Notes under the pieces: model-generated
Database searches by the model: none
Seen by the model: the letters and a program-made list of their open reading frames with translations, nothing else
What the model was told of the DNA's origin: nothing
Shown here: positions 26,404-35,311 of the stretch, piece after piece
Position numbering within the stretch: position 1 is the first letter of the stretch
Layout of the letters: each line of letters opens with the position of its first letter
NCBI GenBank assembly: GCA_026645575.1
Contig: JAPKMW010000007.1
Span: forward strand, 124,001-188,000
Reading direction: 5' to 3'
Origin: Caldilineaceae bacterium
Lineage (GTDB): Bacteria > Chloroflexota > Anaerolineae > Caldilineales > Caldilineaceae
DNA: 64,000 nucleotides
Program-made: the position numbers and the translations under genes

Positions 26404-27720
26404 ATGCCATCATCTGCAATCGAAACCGCCTTGGCCCAAGCTTATATGGACTACACTGAACACAATCCCCGTAGCCTAGCGCGCCACGAAGCTGCTACCG
26501 AAGTAATGCCCGGCGGCAATACGCGCACGGTTCTCTACACCGCACCTTTCCCGCTGGGCATTGCCCGCGCTGAAGGCTGTTATCTCCTCGATCTGGACGG
26601 GCATCGTTATGTGGATTTCCTGGGTGAATATACCGCCGGCATTTACGGCCATTCGCACCCAGTTATTCGCGCCGCGCTGGATCGGGCGTTGGATGACGGC
26701 ATCAACTTTGGCGGCCACAATGTCATGGAAGTGCGGCTGGCGCAGGCGGTCTGTCAACGTTTCCCCTCGATAGAATTGGTGCGTTTTACCAACTCCGGCA
26801 CCGAAGCCAATCTCATGGCGTTGACGGCGGCGCGCGTCTTTACCAAACGGGAAAAGATTATGGTCTTTGCCGGCGGCTATCATGGCGGCGTTCTCTATTT
26901 CAGCGGCGGCACAAGCAGCCCGGTCAATGCGCCGTACGATTTTGTGATTGCACCCTACAATGATCTGGCCGGCACGGCGGCGCTCATCGAACAGTATAGC
27001 GCTGACCTGGCCGCGATTATTCTCGAACCAATGCTGGGCGGCGGTGGTTGTATTCCAGCGGATCGAGATTTTCTCGCCATGTTGCGGGCTGAGACCACAC
27101 GCACCGGCAGCATTCTAATCTTTGACGAAGTGATGACATCTCGTCTCTCACCCGGTGGTTTGCAAGCCGTGCATGGCATCCTGCCCGACATGACCACTCT
27201 GGGCAAATACATCGGCGGCGGCATGTCCTTTGGCGCCTTTGGCGGGCGCGCCGATCTGATGGGCCAATTCGACCCCAGCCAACCTGATAGCTTGCCCCAC
27301 GCCGGCACCTTTAACAACAATGTGCTGACCATGAGCGCCGGGTTGGCCGGGTTGACTGAAGTCTATACACCGGCGGCGGCGGTTGCCCTCAATGCACGGG
27401 GCGATGCTCTGCGCACACGGCTTAATGACCTTTGTCGTCGCCACGAAGTGCCGATGCAATTCACCGGCATTGGGTCGATGATGAATGTTCACATGACCGA
27501 TGTCCCGGTGCGTTTACCGGCGGGAGCGGCCAAAGGTGATCAACAATTACGCGAACTCTTCTTCTTCGATCTGCTCAATGCCGGCGTTTGGGTCGCGCGC
27601 CGGGGTATGATCAACCTCAGCCTGCCGATTGGTGACACTGAGTGTGATACGCTGGTCAACGCTGTTGAAGGCTTTATCCAGGAACGCCTTGGTCTATTAG
27701 AAAACAGCACCGGCGGTTGA
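26404..27720 (+). CDS. Class III aminotransferase, glutamate-1-semialdehyde aminomutase-like
   Basis: A 438-residue PLP enzyme of the HemL-like branch. PGGNTRTV near residue 36, NSGTEANLMALTAAR (phosphate binding), FDEV (Asp241) and LGKYIGGG (Schiff-base Lys268) are all present. True HemL sits with haem genes; this copy lies among catabolic genes with no tetrapyrrole neighbours, and its active-site lid sequences differ from HemL (for example HNVMEV), so an amino-acid or amino-alcohol transaminase or mutase is more likely. RBS GGGAGG. Confidence 0.83.
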   Translation: MPSSAIETALAQAYMDYTEHNPRSLARHEAATEVMPGGNTRTVLYTAPFPLGIARAEGCYLLDLDGHRYVDFLGEYTAGIYGHSHPVIRAALDRALDDGINFGGHNVMEVRLAQAVCQRFPSIELVRFTNSGTEANLMALTAARVFTKREKIMVFAGGYHGGVLYFSGGTSSPVNAPYDFVIAPYNDLAGTAALIEQYSADLAAIILEPMLGGGGCIPADRDFLAMLRAETTRTGSILIFDEVMTSRLSPGGLQAVHGILPDMTTLGKYIGGGMSFGAFGGRADLMGQFDPSQPDSLPHAGTFNNNVLTMSAGLAGLTEVYTPAAAVALNARGDALRTRLNDLCRRHEVPMQFTGIGSMMNVHMTDVPVRLPAGAAKGDQQLRELFFFDLLNAGVWVARRGMINLSLPIGDTECDTLVNAVEGFIQERLGLLENSTGG

Positions 27721-27987
27721 TAGGCAAAAGCACCTATCGCACGCAACCCTTCCTTTGGCCCGATTGCTAACCATTTTTCAATAAAGAGAGCTACAATCCA
27801 TAAGGAATGCTGCTCGTCTTATATAATTCATGCCGGATGTTCACGGGTGTGGGATTGTTGATACCCTCAAGTGGACAAGACAGGGCGCCGCTATCGCTCA
27901 ATGGCGACGGCGTCCTGCCACCCATTGGCAGCCATCAAATTGATTTGGAGAGTGCGTATGTAAAGAACGAATAGCAAAGGATTCCTT

Positions 27988-28566
27988 ATGACAAACCCCA
28001 AAATTGCGATCATCCTCAGTAGCACGCGCCAGAGTCGCTTTGCCGACAAGCCGGCGCAATGGCTCTACGAAATCGCCACCCAGCGCAGCGATCTGGATTT
28101 TGAACTGGTTGATCTGCGTGACTTTCCCATGCCCTTCTTCGACGAAGTGGCCTCCAATGCCTGGGCCCCTTCCACCAACCCCGTGGCCCAGCGCTGGCAG
28201 CAAAAAGTTGCCGAATTTGATGGCTACATCTTTATCACTGCTGAGTACAATCATAGCATTACGGCTGTGCTAAAGAATGCCCTCGACTACGCCTACCCGG
28301 AATGGAACCGCAAACCCGCTGCCTGTGTCGGCTATGGCAGTGTTGGTGCGGCGCGCGCCATTGAACATCTCCGTTTAATCTGTGTCGAATTGCAAATGGT
28401 GCCGATCCGCACCGGCGTTCATATCCAGGGTGGCGACTTTATGGCAGTCTGGCAACAGGGCAAGAGTCTCAATGATTTTCCCTATCTGCAACCCAATGTT
28501 GCCAACATGTTGGATGAACTGGCCTGGTGGAGTAAAACGCTTAAAAGTGCGCGCACCAATCCGTGA
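27988..28566 (+). CDS. NADPH-dependent FMN reductase family protein
   Basis: A 192-residue flavodoxin-fold protein. The FMN-phosphate loop SSTRQSRFADKPAQW is at residues 11-25, and TAEYNHSITAVLKNALDY is the second FMN contact region of the family. It would reduce FMN or quinones/azo dyes with NAD(P)H. It is followed by the truncated PPOX gene; the two probably formed a flavin/redox operon before the insertion described at 28712. Confidence 0.87.
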   Translation: MTNPKIAIILSSTRQSRFADKPAQWLYEIATQRSDLDFELVDLRDFPMPFFDEVASNAWAPSTNPVAQRWQQKVAEFDGYIFITAEYNHSITAVLKNALDYAYPEWNRKPAACVGYGSVGAARAIEHLRLICVELQMVPIRTGVHIQGGDFMAVWQQGKSLNDFPYLQPNVANMLDELAWWSKTLKSARTNP

Positions 28567-28601
28567 TCACCAAGTTGGCGATTGCTCATAAGGAGACGAC
28601 G

Positions 28602-28757
28602 ATGACCACAATCCCTGAATCCCACCGTGATCTATTGGCGACTGATGTCGCCATGTTGGCAACCGTCGGGCGTGACGGTTATCCGCAAGTCACGGCCCTC
28701 TGGTTTTTGTACGATATTGTTTACTCAAGCAACTTGCTTATCAAACGATCAAAATGA
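28602..28757 (+). pseudogene. Truncated pyridoxamine 5'-phosphate oxidase-like (PPOX/F420) gene, 5' fragment
   Basis: The first 37 codons (MTTIPESHRDLLATD...PQVTALWFLYD) match the N-terminus of PPOX-class flavin/F420 enzymes of the roughly 130-150-residue type, with AAGGAG upstream. After WFLYD, near 28712, the similarity stops and the frame runs into unrelated sequence to a stop at 28757, inside the 3' end of the opposite-strand DUF4276 gene. No 3' remainder was recognised beyond the inserted genes at 30532-30660. It is best explained as a gene cut by insertion or replacement of the ATPase-DUF4276 cassette. Confidence 0.7.
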
Positions 28758-29314
28758 CGTGAAGCTTTTTGTACTTTTGCCGGCTCGATGATCTTCAGCA
28801 ATTCAGCCGCATGATGAATCTTATGGTATTCACCTTTTGAGGTTAGTTTTGTGGCAGCAACCAAGGACAATTCCAGTTGCCCTTTAGCAACCTCTTCAAC
28901 ATTTTGATTACGGGAAAGTGCATTGACATTGAACTCTTTCCCGTAATACCGCTGAAGAGCTTGCTTATCTGCAAGAAACCATGCCTCCATCGTCTGCACC
29001 ATAAGGTGGCACTGATCGACCTTAGCCGCTGATGGCCGTTGCCAGCGATCACGTTTCTGCAAATGAGTCCAAGGGTCATCTGTCTCATCGACAACCGCTT
29101 CGGCATCGACTAAAAGTAGATTTAAGGCAGTAGGATGAGTTTTTAGCGCACTCTTAAAATCATCGAAAGTTTGATCGCGCCCACCGCATGGAATTACCTT
29201 GACATTTTTCGATAATGCATTTTTGAAGAATTGCGCAAACCCGATCCGAAGAAGTTGCTTGCCAGTTGCCTGATCGCCGCCGCCTTCGACATAGATCCGC
29301 ACTTCCTTTACCAC
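28721..29314 (-). CDS. DUF4276 family protein, TOPRIM-like partner of the adjacent ATPase
   Basis: A 197-residue protein, GTG start, overlapping the ATPase gene by 7 bp, so translationally coupled. The N-terminus reads IYVEGGGD (Glu10) and a later strand reads LLLVDAEA (Asp70, Glu72); this E...DxE spacing resembles the TOPRIM metal-binding pattern of OLD-type nucleases. DUF4276 proteins are known beside AAA ATPases in bacterial genomes. The natural reading is a split ATPase + nuclease defence module comparable to OLD or Gabija architecture, with the nuclease on a separate chain. The family call is fairly firm, the TOPRIM assignment inferred. Confidence 0.72.
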   Translation of the reverse strand: MVKEVRIYVEGGGDQATGKQLLRIGFAQFFKNALSKNVKVIPCGGRDQTFDDFKSALKTHPTALNLLLVDAEAVVDETDDPWTHLQKRDRWQRPSAAKVDQCHLMVQTMEAWFLADKQALQRYYGKEFNVNALSRNQNVEEVAKGQLELSLVAATKLTSKGEYHKIHHAAELLKIIEPAKVQKASRHFDRLISKLLE

Positions 29315-30531
29315 CGGTTCCCCCCAATCTCACCCATCCGCCATAAGTCGCCTAACGTGTATTTGACAAGCCAATCTTTTAAATGCTCTGCTTCAAGCCG
29401 TTGGATTTGGCTACCCTGCTCTGCACGCTCACAGACCAGAACCGTTTGCGGAGAGGTCAAGCTGGAAATTAACGTATCAGAGTGAGTGGTGACAATTAAC
29501 TGACAGCGGGTAGCGGCATCCGTCAACAGATCGGCGATAACGGGCATGAGATCAGGATGTAGGCCCAGTTCAGGTTCTTCAATACAGAGCAGCGGCGGCG
29601 GCTTGGGATGCCGAAGTACAGCTAACAAACAGAGAAAACGCAAGGTGCCATCAGAGAGCCGCATGGCTGGAATTGTAACTTGCTCTTTCTCCTGTAAGAA
29701 CAACTGTACCGTGCCGCCCTCAATCTTCACATGAATGTCTGAAATACCATCATACAACTGTTGTAGGTCTTTCACCAGCTTTGTGCGGTAGCCTTGGGCA
29801 ATCAAATTGTTCAGGATCAAAGCGAGATTACTTTCATCCACCCGTGTCGTCAAAAAGTCGTTGGGCATTGCCGCCGATTGTGGCCGCCGTATTGGGCCGC
29901 GCTGACTCACATCCCAGTCGCCATAGAGATGGATGCTAGCAAAGGTTTGCCCGATAGTGGCAAGTTCCGGATAGATTTCGCGATCTGTTCGCTGTGAAAG
30001 AATCGATTGTTCAGGGCTAATGTCTTCCCGCTGCAGCCGTCGGCGGCGGTAATCGCGATACGCCAATGGTTGCGCGTTGATGACTTGGGGGGCATCAATA
30101 TTCTTAATATTCAATACAGGGTTGCCCCGTTGATATCTGTAAAAGAAATAAACATCTTCTTCGGCGCCAAGCGGATGTTCGTTTTCGATGTACTCATCAA
30201 TGACAGCAATCCGTGAGCCAACATCGGTGAACTCAATCCCATACCGCAAAGGGATTGGTAACTGCGGGTAGGAGAGGATTGCTTCTAGTTTTGCGGGCGC
30301 TATTTGCTGACCATTTTTATACAGCCATTCGCTGATCCCGCCCCCCGCGCGAATGGGCACTGTGAAATCGCTGGGCGTAGCTTGCAAAAGCCGAAATGCT
30401 TCAATGAGATTCGATTTACCCGCACCATTAGGGCCAACCAATACATTCAAAGGCGTTAAAGGCACAATGGCCTGCTGGTAGGATAAAAAGTTTTTAATCG
30501 TAAGTTGTGTAACTAAACTTTGGTTTACCAT
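29308..30531 (-). CDS. AAA ATPase of the AAA_21/RecF-like (ABC-type) class
   Basis: A 407-residue ATPase. Walker A GPNGAGKS at residues 33-40, the ABC-like signature region SDGTLRFLCLLAVL before the Walker B block CIEEPELGLHP (about 316-327), and TTHSD as the H-loop near residue 348. Such proteins dimerise head to tail around ATP and act with a nuclease partner, here the overlapping DUF4276 gene. RBS AAAGGA. The pair has no relation to the metabolic neighbours and sits on a broken PPOX gene, indicating horizontal acquisition. Confidence 0.85.
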   Translation of the reverse strand: MVNQSLVTQLTIKNFLSYQQAIVPLTPLNVLVGPNGAGKSNLIEAFRLLQATPSDFTVPIRAGGGISEWLYKNGQQIAPAKLEAILSYPQLPIPLRYGIEFTDVGSRIAVIDEYIENEHPLGAEEDVYFFYRYQRGNPVLNIKNIDAPQVINAQPLAYRDYRRRRLQREDISPEQSILSQRTDREIYPELATIGQTFASIHLYGDWDVSQRGPIRRPQSAAMPNDFLTTRVDESNLALILNNLIAQGYRTKLVKDLQQLYDGISDIHVKIEGGTVQLFLQEKEQVTIPAMRLSDGTLRFLCLLAVLRHPKPPPLLCIEEPELGLHPDLMPVIADLLTDAATRCQLIVTTHSDTLISSLTSPQTVLVCERAEQGSQIQRLEAEHLKDWLVKYTLGDLWRMGEIGGNRW

Positions 30532-30662
30532 GGTGAATCCTTTTAGCAGACCGGCTACTATTACCCGAACTGATCTGTAGGATAAAGCGTGATGGATCGG
30601 CGAATAGAGTGCCGTTTCCTACCTTCACCTATTGTAGCATAGATGATGACAGTTGACGCATT

Positions 30663-32015
30663 TTAAGCATACAAACTAATCCACGATCCCCATTCCGCTG
30701 CCTGACGCCGCACTGGCATCACGGTTTCCATCAAGGCCCCAAAGTCCCGTTCGACTGGACTGACAACGCCCAATGCTTTACCTACCATATATTGCGCGCC
30801 GACATCGGAATAGCAGTTGCCCCGCCCGCTAAACCCGGCCGCGCCGTAGATCTGCCGCTCTTCATCAAACAGTCCAACCTCTGGAAAATCATCCGCTGTG
30901 AACGATTGCAGACCGCCCCAGCGATGGGTGATACGCACGCCGACCAGGTTGGGGAAAATCTTGGCAAATTCGGCATCCAGCCGCTGCTGGTGGGCAACCG
31001 AGGGGCTGAAGCCTTCGGTCTCTAGCAATGGATGGGGTTGACCATCGGCGGTGAATTGGGGAAAGAGGCTATCCGGTTCTTCGCGTTTACGCCCGCCGCC
31101 AAAAAGGAGCCGATAGCGCCCATCGGCTTCGGGAATTTCCCGCCACCAAGCCATTGCCGCGCCAAAGCTGCCGGTGCAAGGGCGCACGGTCAGCGGTTCG
31201 GTGACAAAGACCTGCCCTCGTTCAGCGCGTAGACTACGTTCCCGCGCCGGGACTTGTTGCGGAGCCAGGGCATTGAGCGCCAGAAAGACCAATGGCGTGC
31301 TGACCGTTCCCTGGGCTGTGATCACTTCGCTGACATCACCCCGGCGGGTAATCCGCTGGACACGCGAATCTTCAAAAAGCGTCACCGTCGGTAAGTGCGC
31401 CACGCCCTGCGCCAGCCCCAGTACATATTTGCCGGAATGAAACTGTGCATCGGTCAGGTAGTTATAGCCGCCGGCAAAGAGTGGGTTGCCGGTACGCTGC
31501 AACGCCACGCTTTCATCCAGATATTCCACGGCAAAGCCATCTTCGGTCAGGAGTTCATACTCTTGTCGATAAGCCGCCAGAGTCGCTGCCCAATCCGGCA
31601 TATCGCGCCGCGCCACAAAGGTGTAGCCGCCGACCGTGTAGTCGCAGTCGATGGCATAGTGTTCCAGTTGCGCCCGGATCAGGCGATGATTTTCCAGGCC
31701 AAGCTGCCAGAGCGCCCTCGCCCCGTCGCGACCATAGCGGCGAATCGACTCGACATAACTGGCGCCGCCGCCATGGTTGATGCTGCCCTGGTTGCGCGAC
31801 GATGCCCCATCGCCCACCTGCCCGCCTTCCAAGATGATGGTTTTGACGCCTTGTTCATGGAGATAGTGGGCCAGTTTGAGACCGCAAATGCCGGCGCCGA
31901 TCACCACCGCGTCGGCAGTGCAATTTTCCTCTAGACGTGGAAACCGGGAACGGGGCAGATCAAGCCAGTAGGGCAAGCCATAGCCGATTAAGGTGGGCGC
32001 AGTAGCCTGGGTCAT
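30663..32015 (-). CDS. FAD-dependent oxidoreductase (DAO / gamma-glutamylputrescine oxidase-like)
   Basis: A 450-residue flavoprotein. The dinucleotide-binding motif VVIGAGICGLKLAHYL is at residues 36-51, with the acidic end of strand two at TIILE. SRNQGSINHGG is typical of the PuuB-like DAO subgroup, and GFSGRGNCYSDVG near the C-terminus is the second FAD-contact block. It would oxidise an amine or amino acid to an imine with release of ammonia and peroxide. RBS AAGAGGAA. Monocistronic, bordering the ATPase cassette. Confidence 0.84.
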   Translation of the reverse strand: MTQATAPTLIGYGLPYWLDLPRSRFPRLEENCTADAVVIGAGICGLKLAHYLHEQGVKTIILEGGQVGDGASSRNQGSINHGGGASYVESIRRYGRDGARALWQLGLENHRLIRAQLEHYAIDCDYTVGGYTFVARRDMPDWAATLAAYRQEYELLTEDGFAVEYLDESVALQRTGNPLFAGGYNYLTDAQFHSGKYVLGLAQGVAHLPTVTLFEDSRVQRITRRGDVSEVITAQGTVSTPLVFLALNALAPQQVPARERSLRAERGQVFVTEPLTVRPCTGSFGAAMAWWREIPEADGRYRLLFGGGRKREEPDSLFPQFTADGQPHPLLETEGFSPSVAHQQRLDAEFAKIFPNLVGVRITHRWGGLQSFTADDFPEVGLFDEERQIYGAAGFSGRGNCYSDVGAQYMVGKALGVVSPVERDFGALMETVMPVRRQAAEWGSWISLYA

Positions 32016-32116
32016 GGGTGCATTCCTCTTTCTTTTGTGAATGGTTTGCGACGCAACGGCGCCCGCATTATACCTGTTCCCGTAAGGGTTGCCAATCGCT
32101 AAGGCGCTTTCAACGT

Positions 32117-32262
32117 AACTACTAACCCGTCCCGCGCCTAGGAGCGGTTGCCTCTTAGGCGCGCTCCCCTGAGAAGGGAGGGAACCGTGATGCGCACGAC
32201 CGTTCCTCCCCTAAACTGGGGGACGGGAGCCCGCTGGGCGCGGAGGGGGTGGCTTGGTAGTT
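32117..32262. repeat. MITE-like 146-bp element with imperfect terminal inverted repeats
   Basis: The segment starts AACTACTAACC and ends GGCTTGGTAGTT; its two halves pair imperfectly through GCGCC/GGCGC and CCCTCC/GGAGGG-type tracts. It lies in the roughly 500-bp gap 32016-32512, which otherwise holds a promoter and a long 5' leader. There is no coding capacity. Confidence 0.45.
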
Positions 32263-32308
32263 ACCCTTCATAAGTCTTTACTACGCCGTACTCGGCAAAT
32301 TTTTGCAT

Positions 32309-32337
32309 TTGTAGGATAGCCGGCTTGTTGGTATAAT
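32309..32337 (+). promoter_or_regulatory. Promoter of the peptide ABC array
   Basis: TTGTAG (32309-32314) and TATAAT (32332-32337) are 17 bp apart, with an extended -10 TGG immediately before TATAAT. A 9-bp inverted repeat GTTGGTATA/TATACCAAC (32327-32335 and 32371-32379) overlaps the -10 and spans about four helical turns, resembling GntR-type half-sites. The leader to the ATG at 32513 would be about 170 nt. Confidence 0.55.
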
Positions 32338-32512
32338 GACGGAACTCCAATCAATCCAAATTGTAGACTGTATACCAACCGATGCCTGTGAGCCAATTGG
32401 CATGTTGACAGAGCTACAACTAAGCAAAGCAATCATCACCATTCATCATTCTCATTGGTTGTTCTTATGCCATGTCAGAATGCGCATTGTTCTTTTGCAA
32501 GGAGGAACCTTT

Positions 32513-34279
32513 ATGAAATCACAACTCACACGACGTCAATTTTTACAGGGTACGGCCATGACTGCGGTCGCGCTTACCACCCTGGCTGGCTGTCAACCGG
32601 GGGCGGCCCCTGGTGCGCCGGCGACCGGCGGCGAAGCGGCAGCGCCCGCCGCCGGCGCCGAAATGACCAACGCCCTGGGTAAAGTCTTCCCAGCGGACGC
32701 CTTGCCCCTTGAGCAGCAGATCTGGCGCGAGAAAGTGGGCCAGACTGGCGGTGGTTTTGGTCACATTATGGAATCACTCTACAATCGCGCCTTTGAGCAT
32801 TGCGGCGGCGCCGAGACCTTGACTTCGCTCGACCTGGACTTTAACGTGGTGGGCGTAGGCGCTGAACGGTGGGAAGCGTCAGCCGATGGTTCCTACTGGG
32901 ATTTCTTCCTGCGCAAAGAGTTGCAATTCAGCGACGGCAGCCCGGTGACAGCGCGCGATTGGGTCTATACCATGCAATACTCCCTCAGCCACAACTATGA
33001 CTTTGGCTGGTATTATTTCGACATTAAGAACGCCCAGAAGGTACTCGCTGGCGAATTGCCGCCCGAAGAGTTGGGCATGGAAGCGATTGACGACTTCACC
33101 CTGCGCATCCACACCGAATCACCGGTGGCTTATCTGCCGGCGGTCTTTAGTTGGTTCCAGGTGGCGAAAGCGGGCATTTGGGAAGATGCCGGCGAAAACT
33201 GGGCCTTGGACCCGGCGCGCTATGTCTCCTCCGGCCCTTACAAGCTGACTGAATTTAACCGTGACATCAACCACAAGTGGGAATTGAACACCAACTACAA
33301 AGGCGTGCGCATCCCCTATTTCACTGAAATTCGCGAAGAGACCATGCCCGAAGGTCTGGCCGCCTATATCGCCGGGGATGCACCCGGCTTTAGCGTCGGC
33401 CCCACCACGCCGCCGGCTGAATTACAAATCGTCGAGGCCAATCCGGTCTTGAAGGCGGAAATGGCGAAAGGCATTGCCATTAGCACCGACTATATCGGCT
33501 TTAACACCACCGGCAAATTCGCCCCGCTCGACAACCGCGATGTGCGGCTGGCGATCTGCAAAGCCATTGACAAAGATACGCTGGTGCAGGAAATCTTCCG
33601 TGGCTATTCCTACACCGGCTGGGGCTTAATTCCTACCGGCTTCCCCAACAACCAGGATGAGACCTTGAAGGCGCTCGATCCCAATGTCTACGACCCGGAA
33701 AAAGCGCGCGAACTGCTGGCGAACGCCGGTTTTCCCGATGGCAAAGATTTCCCCACCTTTGAACTCTGGATCCGCCAGCCGAGTGAAACGCAACTGGCGC
33801 TCTGCGAAGCGATCCAGGCGCGCCTAAAGGAAAATCTGAACATTACCATTGAATTGCGCCCCTCGGATTTCCAATCCTTCACCGGCAACTTGAAGGAGAA
33901 CGAGCCAATGTACTACGTCGGTTACGCTATGGACTATCTCGACCCGGCGACCTTTATGAATGTTTGGCGCTCGACGGGCCGTCACCCTCATAGCGACACC
34001 TCGTGGGATGAATTTTACACCGCCGCCAACTCCATCTTGGACGACCCGGCCAAGCGCTTTGAGCAACTGCGCGAGGCGGAAAAGCGGCTGGTTGAAAGCT
34101 GCGCCTGGTTCTACCTGCAACATCCCTACAGCGTCAGCCTCTCGCCTTGTAACCTCAAGGGCGAATGGGCAACCCCCAACAAGAGCGGCTTCCTCTTCAA
34201 AGGCGGCCCCGTCGGCGTCCCCAATGCCCGCGAAGGGGTCTATTGGGCCGAGGCGAGTTGTCGGGCCGGGGTGGCGTAA
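32513..34279 (+). CDS. Peptide/oligosaccharide ABC transporter substrate-binding lipoprotein (family 5)
   Basis: A 588-residue protein. The start at MKSQLTRRQFLQ has AAGGAGG 8 bases ahead; upstream in-frame ATGs back to 32336 lie in the leader. RRQFLQ plus a hydrophobic segment is a Tat signal, and LAGC is the lipobox. The body shows family-5 (DppA/OppA) features: FSDGSPVTARDWVYT, RYVSSGPYKL and NRDVRLAICKAIDKD. It delivers oligopeptides or, in many heterotroph homologues, oligosaccharides, to the two DppBC-type permeases that follow. No ATPase gene (DppD/F) is linked. Confidence 0.88.
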   Translation: MKSQLTRRQFLQGTAMTAVALTTLAGCQPGAAPGAPATGGEAAAPAAGAEMTNALGKVFPADALPLEQQIWREKVGQTGGGFGHIMESLYNRAFEHCGGAETLTSLDLDFNVVGVGAERWEASADGSYWDFFLRKELQFSDGSPVTARDWVYTMQYSLSHNYDFGWYYFDIKNAQKVLAGELPPEELGMEAIDDFTLRIHTESPVAYLPAVFSWFQVAKAGIWEDAGENWALDPARYVSSGPYKLTEFNRDINHKWELNTNYKGVRIPYFTEIREETMPEGLAAYIAGDAPGFSVGPTTPPAELQIVEANPVLKAEMAKGIAISTDYIGFNTTGKFAPLDNRDVRLAICKAIDKDTLVQEIFRGYSYTGWGLIPTGFPNNQDETLKALDPNVYDPEKARELLANAGFPDGKDFPTFELWIRQPSETQLALCEAIQARLKENLNITIELRPSDFQSFTGNLKENEPMYYVGYAMDYLDPATFMNVWRSTGRHPHSDTSWDEFYTAANSILDDPAKRFEQLREAEKRLVESCAWFYLQHPYSVSLSPCNLKGEWATPNKSGFLFKGGPVGVPNAREGVYWAEASCRAGVA

Positions 34280-34282
34280 TGC

Positions 34283-34359
34283 TGACAAGGTGACAAGGTG
34301 ACAGGGTGACAAGGTTGTGTAACTTCACCCTGTCACCTTGTCACCCCCTCACCTTGTCA
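34283..34359. repeat. Hairpin built from tandem (A)GGTGACA words, copy 1
   Basis: GTGACAAGGTGACAGGG-type words on the left and CACCCTGTCACCTTGTCAC on the right form a long hairpin between the binding-protein and permease genes. Related copies are at 37319-37397 and 61040-61105. Confidence 0.7.
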
Positions 34360-34375
34360 TAGATAAAGGAAGTCT

Positions 34376-35311
34376 ATGTTCGAATACATCGTCCGCCGCG
34401 TCCTCGGCATTCTCTTTACGCTGCTGTTGCTCTCGATCTTCACCTTTGCGTTGTCGCGCACAGTGCCGGGAGGGCCGTGGATGCAGGGGGCGGAGATCCC
34501 GATGAGTGAGAAGCAGGTGGCGCAGTTTAAAGCCAAGTATGGGTTGGATCAGCCGGTCTGGCAACAGTATCTGGTCTGGTTGCGCAATGCTGTGATGCTC
34601 GATTTTGGCACCCCCTTTTCGGCGCCGGAAAAGTCGGTGACGGCAATTATTCGCGATCTGTTGCCTTATAGCGCACTGGTCGGCGGGCTGGCGGCGACGC
34701 TAGCGGTGACGTTGGGCATTACGATTGGGTTGATCGCGGCCAACCGGGTCAACACCTGGTTTGATCATGGGGTGACGATCTTTTCGGTCGGCTTTGGCAT
34801 TATTCCCAGCTTTGTCTTGGGCTTTATCCTGGTTTACATCTTTTCGGCCAGACTACGTTGGTTGCCGGCGGGGGGCTGGGGTGGGCCGGATCATCTGATC
34901 CTGCCGGTTGTGGCCTATGGGCTGCCCGCGGTGGGTGGGGTGGCGCGCTGGACGCGCCAATGTGTGCTGGAGGGCATTCAGTCCGATTATGTGCGCACCG
35001 CCAAGTCCAAAGGGCTGGGCGGGCGGACGATCATGCTGCGTCATGTCTTGCGTAATGCCCTGATTCCAATGGTCACCTCCTTTCTGCCCATGTTCCCCGG
35101 CATGATGACCGGCTCGATTTTTGTAGAAAAAGTCTTTGGCCTGCCGGGGTTGGGCAGTTGGTTTGTCCTCTCTAGCACCAACCGTGATTACCCGATGGTG
35201 CTGGGAATCACCATTTTCTGGGCAGTCTTGATTATGACCACCTATCTCATCACCGATATTCTCTACGGCATCATTGATCCACGGGTCCGCGTGGCAGGAG
35301 AGAGACGATGA
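34376..35311 (+). CDS. ABC transporter permease, DppB type
   Basis: A 311-residue integral membrane protein with six hydrophobic segments, the first at residues 9-30. The EAA loop RTAKSKGLGGRTIMLRHVLRNALIP matches DppB/OppB, and the ATFxVEKVFGLPGLG-like block (SIFVEKVFGLPGLG) is diagnostic. It starts after AAAGGAAG and overlaps the next gene by ATGA, so the two permease subunits are translated in a coupled way. It forms the translocation channel with the DppC-type subunit. Confidence 0.92.
   Translation: MFEYIVRRVLGILFTLLLLSIFTFALSRTVPGGPWMQGAEIPMSEKQVAQFKAKYGLDQPVWQQYLVWLRNAVMLDFGTPFSAPEKSVTAIIRDLLPYSALVGGLAATLAVTLGITIGLIAANRVNTWFDHGVTIFSVGFGIIPSFVLGFILVYIFSARLRWLPAGGWGGPDHLILPVVAYGLPAVGGVARWTRQCVLEGIQSDYVRTAKSKGLGGRTIMLRHVLRNALIPMVTSFLPMFPGMMTGSIFVEKVFGLPGLGSWFVLSSTNRDYPMVLGITIFWAVLIMTTYLITDILYGIIDPRVRVAGERR

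Noticed and set aside
26404..27720. hemL (tetrapyrrole synthesis) annotation for the class III aminotransferase
   Set aside because: No haem genes nearby and lid residues differ; kept as HemL-like only.
32336..32512. N-terminal extension of the family-5 binding protein
   Set aside because: It begins in the -10 region, has no RBS, and would place the Tat signal 60 residues from the end; the ATG at 32513 has a strong AAGGAGG.
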